NCBI GenBank assembly: GCA_038323265.1
Contig: JBBQGT010000045.1
Span: 1 to 22,576 of the forward strand
Source: PNKC01 sp038323265
GTDB lineage: Bacteria; Chloroflexota; Dehalococcoidia; Tepidiformales; Tepidiformaceae
Length of the DNA stretch: 22,576 nucleotides
Reading direction: 5' to 3'
Shown here: one piece after another, positions 14,536 through 22,462 of the stretch
How positions within the stretch are numbered: position 1 is the stretch's first letter
Layout: every line of letters begins with the position of its first letter
Made by a program: the position numbers and the translations under genes
Notes under the pieces: model-generated
Told to the model about the DNA's origin: nothing
The model's database searches: none
Seen by the model: only the letters and a program-made list of their open reading frames with translations

Positions 14536-15162
14536 TCAAAGAGTCATGGGCGCGCGGCTGGTGAACTCGTAGAGCATCGCCGGACGGTGGGCGCCCTGCT
14601 TCACGGTCTGTCCGGTTTCGCCCACAATCCCCAGGCTTACCACGCGTCGCCGAAAGTTCCGTTTGTCGAGCGTCTCTCCGAGAATCGCTTCGTACACCCG
14701 TTGCATCTGCGTGAGCGTGAACCGTTCCGGAAGCAGGCTGTAGACAACGTTGGTGTACTCCAGCTTGTTGCGAAGGCGCTCCTCGGCGTACTTCAGTACC
14801 CGCTCATTGTCGAAAGCCAACGCCGGCAGACTGCGCGCTGGATGCCACCCTGGTCTCCATTCAAGCTCGGCGCGCAGGCGCACGCGAGCAACGTCAACGA
14901 GCGCGAAGTACGTCACCACCACGTCAGCGCGGCCATCGCCGAGGCGGTCGAAGGTATAAAGCTGCTCAAGGAAGACATCCGACACGCCTGTCTCGTCGGC
15001 GAGCTTGCGTGAGGCGGCGCCATCGAGCGACTCGCCGTCTCTAAGCACGCCGCCGGGCAGCGCCCACTGGTCACGGCACGGCTCGGCCGCGCGCTCGATC
15101 AAGAGGACAGATAAACCCTCCTGTTGAACGGTGAAAATGACGACGACAACGGCGGCGGCCAC
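14536..15162 (-). CDS. Nudix-domain protein with C-terminal winged helix, NrtR-like
   Basis: The 208-aa product is built like NrtR-type regulators of NAD metabolism. The N-terminal Nudix domain (about 1-125) carries the box GVLRDGESLDGAASRKLADETGV. The C-terminal part (LLPERFTLTQMQRVYEAILGETLDKRNFRRRVVSLGIV) is the winged-helix segment. In the box, Lys53 replaces Glu of RE and Asp56 replaces the first Glu of EE, so hydrolysis may be weak or lost, fitting a ligand-sensing repressor of ADP-ribose type. The start is GTG at 15162 without a clear ribosome binding site. Its targets are not evident; no nicotinate or NAD gene is next to it. A plain Nudix hydrolase is the alternative. Confidence 0.83.
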   Translation of the reverse strand: MAAAVVVVIFTVQQEGLSVLLIERAAEPCRDQWALPGGVLRDGESLDGAASRKLADETGVSDVFLEQLYTFDRLGDGRADVVVTYFALVDVARVRLRAELEWRPGWHPARSLPALAFDNERVLKYAEERLRNKLEYTNVVYSLLPERFTLTQMQRVYEAILGETLDKRNFRRRVVSLGIVGETGQTVKQGAHRPAMLYEFTSRAPMTL

Positions 15163-15193
15163 GTTCGAAGTGTAGACCCAGAGCAGCCAACGC

Positions 15194-16072
15194 TCAGACC
15201 CTCGGCGCCACCTCGCGCATAAAGCGGCGGAGGTCGGTCAGCAGGTCCGCCTGCGTACGAGCTGCGAGCGAGAGCATCAACTCATCGAGCCCGCCCTCCG
15301 CGTAGGCGCGCACATCCGCGGCCTGCTCCTCGGCTGTGCCTGTGAGCGGGGGGCGCGGCCCACCCGGCGCGCGACGGCCTCCCGGCATGTGGCGCAAGCA
15401 GACCGGCCCCGCCGGTCGCGCGAACCGCTCGCACTCTGCGCGATAGCCAGCGATGGCCTCCCCGATGTCCTCCGGCGCAATGTTGATCGGGTGCCAGCCA
15501 TCGCCCAATTCGGCGGCGCGACGGACGCTCGCCGGGCCGTTTCCGCCGACCCAGAGGGGAATTGTGCCGCGGCGGTTCGGTGCTGACTTGGGGAACATCC
15601 GCATCTTGTCGTACGTGGTGTAGCGCCCGGAGAAGCTCGATGTCTCCGTCTCCCAGAGGTTGCGATAAACGCGCAGGTACTCGTCGGTACGCGGGCCGCG
15701 TTCGGCGAACGGCACGCTGAGCGCCTGGAACTCCGGCTCGAGCCAACCGGCCCCCACGCCCACAATCAGCCGCCCTGAGCTCAAATAGTCAACCGTGCTG
15801 AGGAACTTGGCGGTAAACACCGGGTCCCGGTAGGGCACGATCAGGACGCTCGTGCCGAGCGTGATGTGGCGCGTCTCGGCGGCCAGGAAAGCGAGCGTTG
15901 CCAGAGGTTCATCCATGAACTCCGGGATGTAGTCCGAGCCTTCAGGCACGATGATGTGGTCGCTCACCCATAGCGAATCAAAACCCAGATCTTCGACGGC
16001 ATGGGCCACCGCGCGGATCGACTCGGGCGTGGCGAAGGCATTGGCCTGTGGGATGGCGACTCCGTAGCGCAT
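15194..16072 (-). CDS. LLM-class F420-dependent oxidoreductase
   Basis: This is a bacterial luciferase-like TIM-barrel oxidoreductase of 292 aa. RYGVAIPQANAFATPESI, LGFDSLWVSDHIIVP, LGTSVLIVPYRDPVFTAK, LSSGRLIVGVGAGWLEPEF and PLWVGGNGPASVRRAAELGDGWHP are hallmark segments of the F420-binding group (TIGR03619-like). The substrate cannot be deduced. The ATG at 16072 has GGAG seven bases upstream. The 31-base gap to the Nudix gene on the same strand suggests cotranscription. If the cofactor assignment holds, the organism makes coenzyme F420; FMN use is the alternative. Confidence 0.9.
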   Translation of the reverse strand: MRYGVAIPQANAFATPESIRAVAHAVEDLGFDSLWVSDHIIVPEGSDYIPEFMDEPLATLAFLAAETRHITLGTSVLIVPYRDPVFTAKFLSTVDYLSSGRLIVGVGAGWLEPEFQALSVPFAERGPRTDEYLRVYRNLWETETSSFSGRYTTYDKMRMFPKSAPNRRGTIPLWVGGNGPASVRRAAELGDGWHPINIAPEDIGEAIAGYRAECERFARPAGPVCLRHMPGGRRAPGGPRPPLTGTAEEQAADVRAYAEGGLDELMLSLAARTQADLLTDLRRFMREVAPRV

Positions 16073-16141
16073 GGCGCTGCTCCGTTGTGGGATGTGCGCT
16101 GAGACTACAGGACTGGGCTGGCGGTGGCACTCCGGTTCGGG

Positions 16142-16171
16142 ATGACCTAAACGCGCGTCGGCCCATACAAT
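16142..16171 (+). promoter_or_regulatory. Promoter of the tRNA-Ser gene
   Basis: ATGACC (16142-16147) and TACAAT (16166-16171) lie 18 bases apart, with four and five matches to the sigma-70 consensus. The start would fall near 16178, just before the tRNA. Confidence 0.55.
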
Positions 16172-16183
16172 GAGTGTCCGCGC

Positions 16184-16276
16184 GGAGGGGTCGCATAGTG
16201 GCCGAGTGCGGGCGCCTGCTCAGCGCTTACTGGTTGTTAAGATCAGTCGAGGGTTCGAATCCCTCCCCCTCCGCCA
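16184..16276 (+). tRNA. tRNA-Ser, anticodon GCU, CCA encoded
   Basis: This is a class II tRNA of 93 bases. The acceptor is GGAGGGG/CCCCTCC with discriminator G and encoded CCA. The D stem GCAT/GTGC has a loop containing GG. The anticodon stem GGCGC/GCGCT closes the loop CTGCTCA, with GCT at 16218-16220. The long variable arm ACTGGT/ATCAGT and the T arm GAGGG-TTCGAAT-CCCTC complete the fold. It reads AGC/AGU serine codons. Position 37 is C (16221), where a purine, normally A, is expected; no pairing register avoids this. The 7+5 bp acceptor-T helix argues against tRNA(Sec). Confidence 0.88.
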
Positions 16277-16352
16277 CCAGGCTTTGCGCCGCTCATGCGC
16301 TCCACACGCATCACTCCGCCCGCGCCGTGACGTTGGCAGCTGAAAGCGAACG

Positions 16353-17639
16353 ATGAAGTACTACCTCTGGACCGTTGGCTGCCAGATGAACAAGGCGGAC
16401 AGCGAAAAGCTGGCCGCCGGCTTCGACCGTATCGGGATGAAAGCCGCGGACCGCATGGAGCGGGCCGACCTGGTGGTCATCAATACCTGCAGCGTCCGCC
16501 AGCACGCCGAAGACCGCGCTTATTCGAAGCTTGGCCGCGTGCGCGAGCTCAAACAGGAGCGCCCAGAGCTGAAAGTGGCGGTCATGGGCTGCATGGTAGG
16601 CTTGAAAACGGACGACCTGCGCAAGCGGTTCCCCCACGTGGACGTTTTCGCGCGGCCCCAACAGTACGAGCCGATTATGGCGCTCGTCGAAGAGCCAGCC
16701 GAGGACCTGGGCGGCGAGTTCTGGCCCACCACCTACGCCATCCCCGAGGGGCCGACGGCGTACGTCCCCGTCGTCCACGGCTGCAACAAGTTCTGCACCT
16801 ACTGCATCGTTCCCTACCGCCGCGGACGCGAGAAGAGCCGTCCGATGGCCGAGATCGTGCGCGAAGTCGCCTACCTGAGCCTCCACGGCGTGCGCGAAGT
16901 GACGCTCCTCGGCCAGACCGTCGAAGCGTACGGTCACGACCTCGAGGAGCAGCCAGATCTCGGCGATCTGATGCGAGAACTGTCCGCCATCGAGCGGCTG
17001 CAGCGCATTCGCTTCCTCACCTCTTACCCGCGAGACATGACGCACCGCATCCTCGAAGCGGTGGCGGAGTTGCCGAAAGTGATGGAGTGCTTCTCCCTGC
17101 CCGTGCAAGCCGGCAGCGATGCAGTGCTCGATTCCATGCGGCGCGGCTACAGCATCGGCGAGTACCTCGACAAGATTGCCGAAGTACGCGAATTGATGCC
17201 GCATGCCGGCATCACGACGGACATCATTGTCGGCTACCCCGGCGAGACCGAAGCCGACTTCGAAGCGACCTGTGCCGTGCTCGAAGAGGTGCGCTTCGAC
17301 AAGGTACACGTGGCGGCCTACTCTCCGCGCCCGGGCACCATCGCCTTCCGAAAGATGGAGGATGACGTGCCAGCGGCGGTCAAAGCAGAGCGTCTGCATC
17401 GCATTGAGGCCGTCGAAGAGCTGATTTCGCAGCAGATCAATGACACCTACGTGGGGACGACGCAACAGATCCTGGTGGAGGGCGCGAAAAACGGCCAGCC
17501 GTTTGGCCGCACGCGCACCGGCAAGCTGGTCCACGTGACAACGCCCGCGCGCGACGGCACGCTGATCGATGTGCACATCGACCACGCCGGCCCGTTCTCG
17601 CTGCGCGGTGCCTGCGAAGACGCGCTCGTGCTCGCCTAG
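16353..17639 (+). CDS. miaB: tRNA-2-methylthio-N6-dimethylallyladenosine synthase (MiaB)
   Basis: MiaB is a radical-SAM methylthiotransferase that adds a methylthio group to i6A37 of tRNAs reading codons that begin with U. The product is 428 aa. The N-terminal auxiliary [4Fe-4S] cysteines are Cys10 (TVGCQMN), Cys46 (NTCSVR) and Cys80 (MGCM). The radical-SAM CxxxCxxC is GCNKFCTYC (144, 148, 151). LPVQAGSDAVLDSMRRGY and DIIVGYPGETEADF are conserved, and a TRAM domain closes the protein. MtaB-like relatives exist, but the cysteine spacing and lengths fit MiaB. The ATG has no clear ribosome binding site. The upstream tRNA reads A-starting codons, so it is not an expected substrate. Confidence 0.94.
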   Translation: MKYYLWTVGCQMNKADSEKLAAGFDRIGMKAADRMERADLVVINTCSVRQHAEDRAYSKLGRVRELKQERPELKVAVMGCMVGLKTDDLRKRFPHVDVFARPQQYEPIMALVEEPAEDLGGEFWPTTYAIPEGPTAYVPVVHGCNKFCTYCIVPYRRGREKSRPMAEIVREVAYLSLHGVREVTLLGQTVEAYGHDLEEQPDLGDLMRELSAIERLQRIRFLTSYPRDMTHRILEAVAELPKVMECFSLPVQAGSDAVLDSMRRGYSIGEYLDKIAEVRELMPHAGITTDIIVGYPGETEADFEATCAVLEEVRFDKVHVAAYSPRPGTIAFRKMEDDVPAAVKAERLHRIEAVEELISQQINDTYVGTTQQILVEGAKNGQPFGRTRTGKLVHVTTPARDGTLIDVHIDHAGPFSLRGACEDALVLA

Positions 17640-17761
17640 ACTGGGCGACGCGGTATGCCCGGTCCTTGGTTGCGGCACTTCGGCCGCGGCTATGCCCGCA
17701 GTTCCGTGATGCTGGACCTGGCCTGGCATGAGCGGTCGGAGCGGTTCCGGGTCGTGTGGTG

Positions 17762-18991
17762 TTACATGCGCTCGATGATCGTTGCGGTGCCCATGCCGCC
17801 GCCGGTACACATGGCGATCAGCGCGGTCGAGAGGTTGCGGCGTTCGAGTTCGTCGAGCGCGGTCTCAATGAGCATCCCGCCCGTCGCGCCGATCGGGTGG
17901 CCGAGGGCGATCGCGCCGCCATTGACGTTGAGGCGCGAGTCATCGATTTCGAACTCGCGTTGAAACTTCAGGACCACGGCGGCGAACGCTTCGTTGATTT
18001 CGAAAAGGTCGATGTTCGACTTGCTCATGCCGGCTTTCTTCAGTGCGATCTCGGCGGCTGGCGCGGGGGCCGTGAGCATGATCACCGGTTCGGCGCCAGC
18101 GGTGGCGGTCATGCGGATGCGCCCGCGAGGCCTCAGGCCATGGGCTTTTGCGTACTCCGGGCTGGCAAGGAGCAGGGCGCTCGCGCCGTCCACCACGCCC
18201 GACGAGTTCCCAGCATGGTGCACATGTTCGACCTGCTTGATCTGCGGGTACACGTCCTTGCAGATCTCGTCGAAGGTGCGCGTGTCGTTTGGCGGGTTCA
18301 TCACGCCCATCTTGGCGAACGAGGGATTGAGGCCGGCGAGGCTCTCCATCGTGGTGCCGGGCCGCGGGAACTCATCATGGTCCAGCGCCAGCGATCCGTC
18401 GTCGTTGTAGATCGGCACCACACTGCGGTCGAAGCGATGGTCGTCCATGGCGGCGGCCGCGCGCGCCTGGCTCTGCACGCCAAGGGCATCGACGTCCGGG
18501 CGGGTGAAGCCCTCGATGGTGGCGATCAGGTCGGCCGAAATGCCCTGGGGGACGAGTGGATACTGGGCGTAAAGGTGGGCGTTGTTCGCCGTAAAACCGT
18601 CAACGCTCAGCGGCGCCGTGCGGGACATGGATTCGATCCCGCCGGTGACGACGAGTTGTTGTTGACCCGACATAACGCTCATGGCTCCGACGTTCACCGC
18701 CTGCTGCGCCGACCCGCAAAAGCGATGCAGGGTGACGCCCGGGACGGTGACCGGCCAGCCAGCGTCGAGCGCGGCCATGCGCGCGATGTCCATAGCATGG
18801 TCGCCCACGCCGGAACCGTTGCCCATGATCACGTCTTCAACGTCGCCGGGCGCGAATCCAACACGTTCCTGGAGGGCATTGAGCACCTGGGCGAGAATTC
18901 GCTGGGGGTGAATGTGCGTCATGCTGCCGACGCCGGGCTTGCCGCCGCCGCGGGGCGAACGGACGCCGTCGATGATCCATGCTTCAGTCAT
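17762..18991 (-). CDS. Thiolase family protein, acetyl-CoA acyltransferase
   Basis: The enzyme cleaves 3-ketoacyl-CoA with CoA, or condenses two acyl-CoAs, at the end of beta-oxidation or in related pathways. The product is 409 aa. The nucleophile Cys lies at about residue 92 in LHRFCGSAQQAVN; family members more often have NRFCSSG. INEAFAAV, the catalytic His in NGGAIALGHPIGATG (about 364) and the second Cys in MCTGGGMGTA (about 394) are intact. The ATG at 18991 has GGAG about eight bases upstream. It is divergent from the nitronate-monooxygenase-like gene and convergent with miaB. Chain-length preference cannot be told. Confidence 0.93.
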   Translation of the reverse strand: MTEAWIIDGVRSPRGGGKPGVGSMTHIHPQRILAQVLNALQERVGFAPGDVEDVIMGNGSGVGDHAMDIARMAALDAGWPVTVPGVTLHRFCGSAQQAVNVGAMSVMSGQQQLVVTGGIESMSRTAPLSVDGFTANNAHLYAQYPLVPQGISADLIATIEGFTRPDVDALGVQSQARAAAAMDDHRFDRSVVPIYNDDGSLALDHDEFPRPGTTMESLAGLNPSFAKMGVMNPPNDTRTFDEICKDVYPQIKQVEHVHHAGNSSGVVDGASALLLASPEYAKAHGLRPRGRIRMTATAGAEPVIMLTAPAPAAEIALKKAGMSKSNIDLFEINEAFAAVVLKFQREFEIDDSRLNVNGGAIALGHPIGATGGMLIETALDELERRNLSTALIAMCTGGGMGTATIIERM

Positions 18992-19153
18992 AGGGATTCT
19001 CCCGTGTGCATAGTGGGTAGGCCGCTCGTGCGGCGATGCCCGGATGATAGAGCACCAACCCTTGCTCGTGGTACGCGTGGGTGCGGGGTTCGGCCAGTCT
19101 CACGTTTGGAGCGCGCGCGCTTAGCCGTTAGAGTCGCAGCCGGAGGTTGCACC

Positions 19154-20035
19154 ATGAATCGAGTCTGCGAACTGTTTGGGGTCCGCTATCCGGTGGTGAT
19201 GGGCGCCATTTCGAGCATGCCCGAGCTGGCTGCCGCTGTTTCCAACGCCGGGGGGCTTGGCTGCATGGCTGGCGCGGCGGCGCCCGTGGAAGAGCTGCGC
19301 AACCGCATTCGGCGCTTCCGCGAGCTCTCGGACAAACCGTTCTCAATCAACTTCCCGATCGTGCTGACGCCGGAGAAGCAGCTCGGCGAAAAGATGCAAC
19401 TGATGCTCGACGAGAAGGTGCCGGTCGTCATCACTTCGGCGGGCAACCCCAAGCTCTGGACGGCGTTCCTGAAGGGCGGAGGGTGCCGGGTGGCGCACGT
19501 GCTGCCGACGCTCTACCACGCCCAGAAGGCGATCGAAGCCGGAGTGGACGCGATTATCGCCGAGCCGGCTGAGTCGGGCGGCTACCGGGGGGAGCACGAA
19601 GTGAGCATGATGGTGCTCATCCCGGCGATTCGGCGCGCCTTCCCGGACGTGCCGTTGATCGCCGCAGGCGCTGTCGCAGATGGCGCCGGATTGGCGGCTG
19701 TCATGGCCCTCGGGGCCGAGGGCGTGCAGTTGGGGACGCGTTTCCTCGCTACCGTCGAGGCGAACGCCCCGGAACACGTGCGCAAGCTGATCCTCGCCGC
19801 CACGGACACCTCCACGATGTCTGCCGAGGGTCGCGTGAAGCCACGCGTTTCAAAGCCCGAGTTCGCCATGGAAGTCTTGGGCGAAAAACGCCAGACGCAG
19901 ATGGGTCAGGTCTCGGCTCTGATCAACGACATCAAGCCGGTGGAGGCGGTCATGCGCGAGTTGATCGAAGGCGGATTCGCGGCCGCTCAGAGGGCAGCAG
20001 CGAGCCTGGGCGAACTGGCCGCGGCGCGCGTCTAG
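19154..20035 (+). CDS. Nitronate monooxygenase / FabK-like FMN TIM-barrel protein
   Basis: This is a 293-aa flavoprotein of the 2-nitropropane dioxygenase family. It starts MNRVCELFGVRYPVVMGAIS. SNAGGLGCMAG, VVITSAGNP, AAGAVADGAGLAAVMALGAEGVQLGTRF and the phosphate-binding Gly stretch are typical. The residue at 144 in ESGGYRGEHE is Tyr, where characterised nitronate monooxygenases and FabK have the catalytic His of GGHxG. The reaction may therefore differ from nitronate oxidation. The start is set by GGAGG seven bases upstream; the much longer open frame from 17756 lies opposite thiolase and is not coding. The stop overlaps the convergent VOC gene through CTAG. Confidence 0.88.
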   Translation: MNRVCELFGVRYPVVMGAISSMPELAAAVSNAGGLGCMAGAAAPVEELRNRIRRFRELSDKPFSINFPIVLTPEKQLGEKMQLMLDEKVPVVITSAGNPKLWTAFLKGGGCRVAHVLPTLYHAQKAIEAGVDAIIAEPAESGGYRGEHEVSMMVLIPAIRRAFPDVPLIAAGAVADGAGLAAVMALGAEGVQLGTRFLATVEANAPEHVRKLILAATDTSTMSAEGRVKPRVSKPEFAMEVLGEKRQTQMGQVSALINDIKPVEAVMRELIEGGFAAAQRAAASLGELAAARV

Positions 20036-20802
20036 ACCAGGCGCATCCGCAGGCCGCCGATCAGCAGCACGCCGTCGTCCCGCAGAAGGCCGCGTTGTTT
20101 GGCTGCCCCCCGCGCCGCTTCGGCGTCCGTCGCGCGCAGGTCGATGCCACCGAGCCCCTCCGGTCGCCCATCAGAGGCGGCCACGAAGCGGATCGTCGCG
20201 TTATCGATGGCCAGCGACGCGTTTCCGGTGGCGTCCGCGACAAGCGGCTGTTCGATGATCTCGCTCCAGCGAGCAGCCAGCTTTGCCGGGTCGGGCGATT
20301 GGATTTCGGCGGCAACGATCGCGGAGACGCGCCCAGTGCGGATGAAGTCCGGCCACGGACCGCGAATCGCGTGGCTCCAGCCGGGGAATTCGTCGTCTGC
20401 ACCCTTATGCCAGTCGATTTCGAGGAACGACCCGCCAGTGTCCTGGGGATGGAGCTGCATCAGGCAGGAGGTTTCGGTGTCGCGCTCGGCAACCACACGC
20501 AGGCCCAATTCGGCGACGCGCGCCTTGCGAGCGGCGTGGTCGTCGCACTGGCAGATGACCATGTAGCCGCCGTCGCCGCCGCGCCGTTCGTGGTAGCGAC
20601 CGCCCGCGGTGTTCTCGCGCACCGGTGCGCAGAGTTCGAGAAACTGCGTGCCCACCGGCAGCAGGCGGTTCTGTAACCCGTAAGCGGGCGGCAGGTGCTC
20701 ATCAATGTAGGCAACTTCTAAACCGAAAACCGCATTGAGGTCCGTGGCCACCTGGTCGGCGTCGCTCACGATGAGGGCAATCTGGCGCAATCGAAGCCAC
20801 AT
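20032..20802 (-). CDS. VOC superfamily protein, glyoxalase-like
   Basis: This is a 256-aa protein with a paired beta-alpha-beta-beta-beta fold. RLRQIALIVSDADQVATDLNAVFGLEVAYID opens the first module, and GTQFLELCAPV and SFLEIDWHK supply possible metal ligands. It resembles the glyoxalase-3-like group; the substrate is unknown. ATG at 20802 is preceded by GGGAGG at seven bases, four bases after the enoyl-CoA hydratase stop. It is the last gene of an SDR / hydratase / VOC operon, which suggests a role with a CoA or carbonyl intermediate. The longer frame to 20946 overlaps the hydratase and is rejected. Confidence 0.85.
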   Translation of the reverse strand: MWLRLRQIALIVSDADQVATDLNAVFGLEVAYIDEHLPPAYGLQNRLLPVGTQFLELCAPVRENTAGGRYHERRGGDGGYMVICQCDDHAARKARVAELGLRVVAERDTETSCLMQLHPQDTGGSFLEIDWHKGADDEFPGWSHAIRGPWPDFIRTGRVSAIVAAEIQSPDPAKLAARWSEIIEQPLVADATGNASLAIDNATIRFVAASDGRPEGLGGIDLRATDAEAARGAAKQRGLLRDDGVLLIGGLRMRLV

Positions 20803-20806
20803 GCGG

Positions 20807-21583
20807 CTACCTCCCCTTGAATTCAGGCTCGCGCTTTTCGACGAACGCCTTAAAGGCCGCTCGCGAATCTTCGGACGCGCCGGTGCGCTGGTGGCGTTCG
20901 GTTTCGATCTTGATGTAATCGCGCAGGTCCATGTGCTCCGCCGCAAGGAAGTTCTGCTTCATGGCGCGAAGGGCTAAGGGCGCGGACTTCGCCAGTCGGC
21001 TGGCAATGGCGGCGACTTCGGTCCGAAACGACTCGTTCGGGAAGACTTTCGAGACCAGGCCGACGCGTTCGGCCTCGCGGGCGTCGAACTTGCCGTGCAG
21101 GAAGCAGAGTTCGCGGGCGCGGGCCGCGCCAATGATCCGCGGGAGCGTCCAGGGGCTGGCCATATCGCCTGAAATGCCCACGCCGAGGAAGGCGGAGTTG
21201 AAGTTCGCGCCTTCAGCAGCGTAACGAAGGTCACAGGCGGCTGCCCAGCCGAGGCCCGCCCCGGCGCAAGCGCCGTTAACCGCCGCGATGGTGACTTGGG
21301 GCAGTTCGTGCAGCATGGCAGTGAGCAGGAAGTGCTCGGGACTCGTGCGGTCGTCGCCAGCGCCGGAACTGTAGTGCTGCAGGTCCGCCCCGGGACAGAA
21401 GCCCTTACCAGCGCCCGTCAGTACCACCACGCGGGTTTCGTGGTCGGCGGGCAGCCGGCCAATTGCATCGTAAAGTTCGAGCATCATCTTATTCGTGATG
21501 CCGTTCAGCCGATCTGGCCGGTTGAGGGTGAGCGTCCCGATGCCATCGGTGGACTCGAAGGTGATCGTCTCGTACGTGGACAT
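20807..21583 (-). CDS. Enoyl-CoA hydratase/isomerase family protein
   Basis: The 258-aa crotonase-fold enzyme acts on acyl-CoA thioesters. The oxyanion-hole segments are AGKGFCPGADL and NGACAGAGLGWAAACDLRYA. Where classical hydratases have PEVxLGxxPGxGGT with two catalytic Glu, this protein has FLGVGISGDMASPWTLPRIIG. The first Glu is absent and an Asp stands near the second, as in isomerase-like PaaG-type members, so isomerase or another crotonase reaction is possible. The ATG at 21583 has GGAGG six bases upstream, preferred over a Met six codons earlier. It lies 66 bases after the SDR gene and 4 bases before the VOC gene. Confidence 0.92.
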   Translation of the reverse strand: MSTYETITFESTDGIGTLTLNRPDRLNGITNKMMLELYDAIGRLPADHETRVVVLTGAGKGFCPGADLQHYSSGAGDDRTSPEHFLLTAMLHELPQVTIAAVNGACAGAGLGWAAACDLRYAAEGANFNSAFLGVGISGDMASPWTLPRIIGAARARELCFLHGKFDAREAERVGLVSKVFPNESFRTEVAAIASRLAKSAPLALRAMKQNFLAAEHMDLRDYIKIETERHQRTGASEDSRAAFKAFVEKREPEFKGR

Positions 21584-21649
21584 GCGGCGCCTCCATGGCA
21601 CTTCCGGCGCCGGCGGTTCGTGCGCCCGGCGCCAGGACGTTGGTGCGGG

Positions 21650-22462
21650 CTAGGCCAGCAGGTCCGCCGCCGTGAGATTGAACTCCTTCAGCACATCCGA
21701 GGCGTAGGTGATCTGGCCCGAGTTCACGGAAGGGTCACCGTGCACGAGGTGCAGGCAGGCCTCAGCCATGTGTTCGACAGGCGTTGCCGAATCCTTGTTC
21801 GCCTCGGTGACGAGGCCGTGGTGGAGGACGCCGGGTGTGGCGACGAGGCCGGGCGAGATGACGTTCACGCCGATGCCGTCGTTGCTGGCTTCGGCAGCGA
21901 GGCCCGTGGTGAACCGCTCGAGGGCCGCCTTGCACATGCCGTACACCGTGCCGCCCCGGCCGGGCGTGTTGAGCTTGGGATGCAGCGCGGCGTGGGAGGA
22001 GACGTTCAGGATCCAGCCGCTCTTGCGTTCGCGCATGCCGGGAAGGACGAGCTGTGCGAGGTGAAACGGCCCGAAGACCTGCACTTCGAACATCAGCTTC
22101 ATCCGCTTCTCGGAGAAATCGTCGACTGGGATGAAGTAGGTGATGGCGGCGTTGTTGACGAGGATATCGACCGGGCCATACGCGCCCTCGGTCGTCTTGA
22201 TGAGGGCCTCGCGTTCGGCCTGGTTCGCGAGGTCGCATTTGACCGCCATCGCTTCGCCGCCTGCATCCTTAATGCGCTTGACGACGCTGTTCATGCTGCC
22301 GGGAAGGATGTGGTCGCCCTCTTCGACGGTGCGGGCGGAAACGACGACCTTCGCACCTTCCATTGCGTAGCGAATAGCGATCGCCTCACCAATACCGCGC
22401 GAGGCGCCAGTGACGACCGCCACTTTGCCGGCGAGGACGCCGTTCTTAGTTACCGTTGCCAA
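21650..22462 (-). CDS. Short-chain dehydrogenase/reductase
   Basis: This is a 270-aa NAD(P)-dependent oxidoreductase. The cofactor loop TGASRGIG lies at 18-26, NNAA at 103-106, and the catalytic Ser155/156, Tyr174 and Lys178 at VSSHAA and YGMCK. PGLVATPG follows. The Asn of the catalytic tetrad, usually in a VNVxG context, is Gln128 here (EVQVFG). An insert at about 46-58 (VEEGDHILPGSMN) resembles SDRs annotated for long acyl or steroid substrates. The start is TTG at 22462, chosen because GGAG sits seven bases upstream. It is the first gene of the SDR / hydratase / VOC operon, and a substrate such as a 3-hydroxyacyl derivative is only an inference. Confidence 0.92.
   Translation of the reverse strand: MATVTKNGVLAGKVAVVTGASRGIGEAIAIRYAMEGAKVVVSARTVEEGDHILPGSMNSVVKRIKDAGGEAMAVKCDLANQAEREALIKTTEGAYGPVDILVNNAAITYFIPVDDFSEKRMKLMFEVQVFGPFHLAQLVLPGMRERKSGWILNVSSHAALHPKLNTPGRGGTVYGMCKAALERFTTGLAAEASNDGIGVNVISPGLVATPGVLHHGLVTEANKDSATPVEHMAEACLHLVHGDPSVNSGQITYASDVLKEFNLTAADLLA

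Noticed and set aside
16184..16276. Reading the tRNA as tRNA(Sec), since a TCA triplet is in the anticodon loop and selA is in the window
   Set aside because: The GCGC/GCGC stem fixes the loop so that GCT is the anticodon. The acceptor-T helix is 7+5 and the D stem is 4 bp, which fits serine and not selenocysteine tRNA.
17756..19153. Very long plus-strand frame upstream of the nitronate-monooxygenase-like gene
   Set aside because: It lies opposite the thiolase gene, has His/Arg/Gly-rich antisense composition, and the real start at 19154 has GGAGG at ideal spacing.
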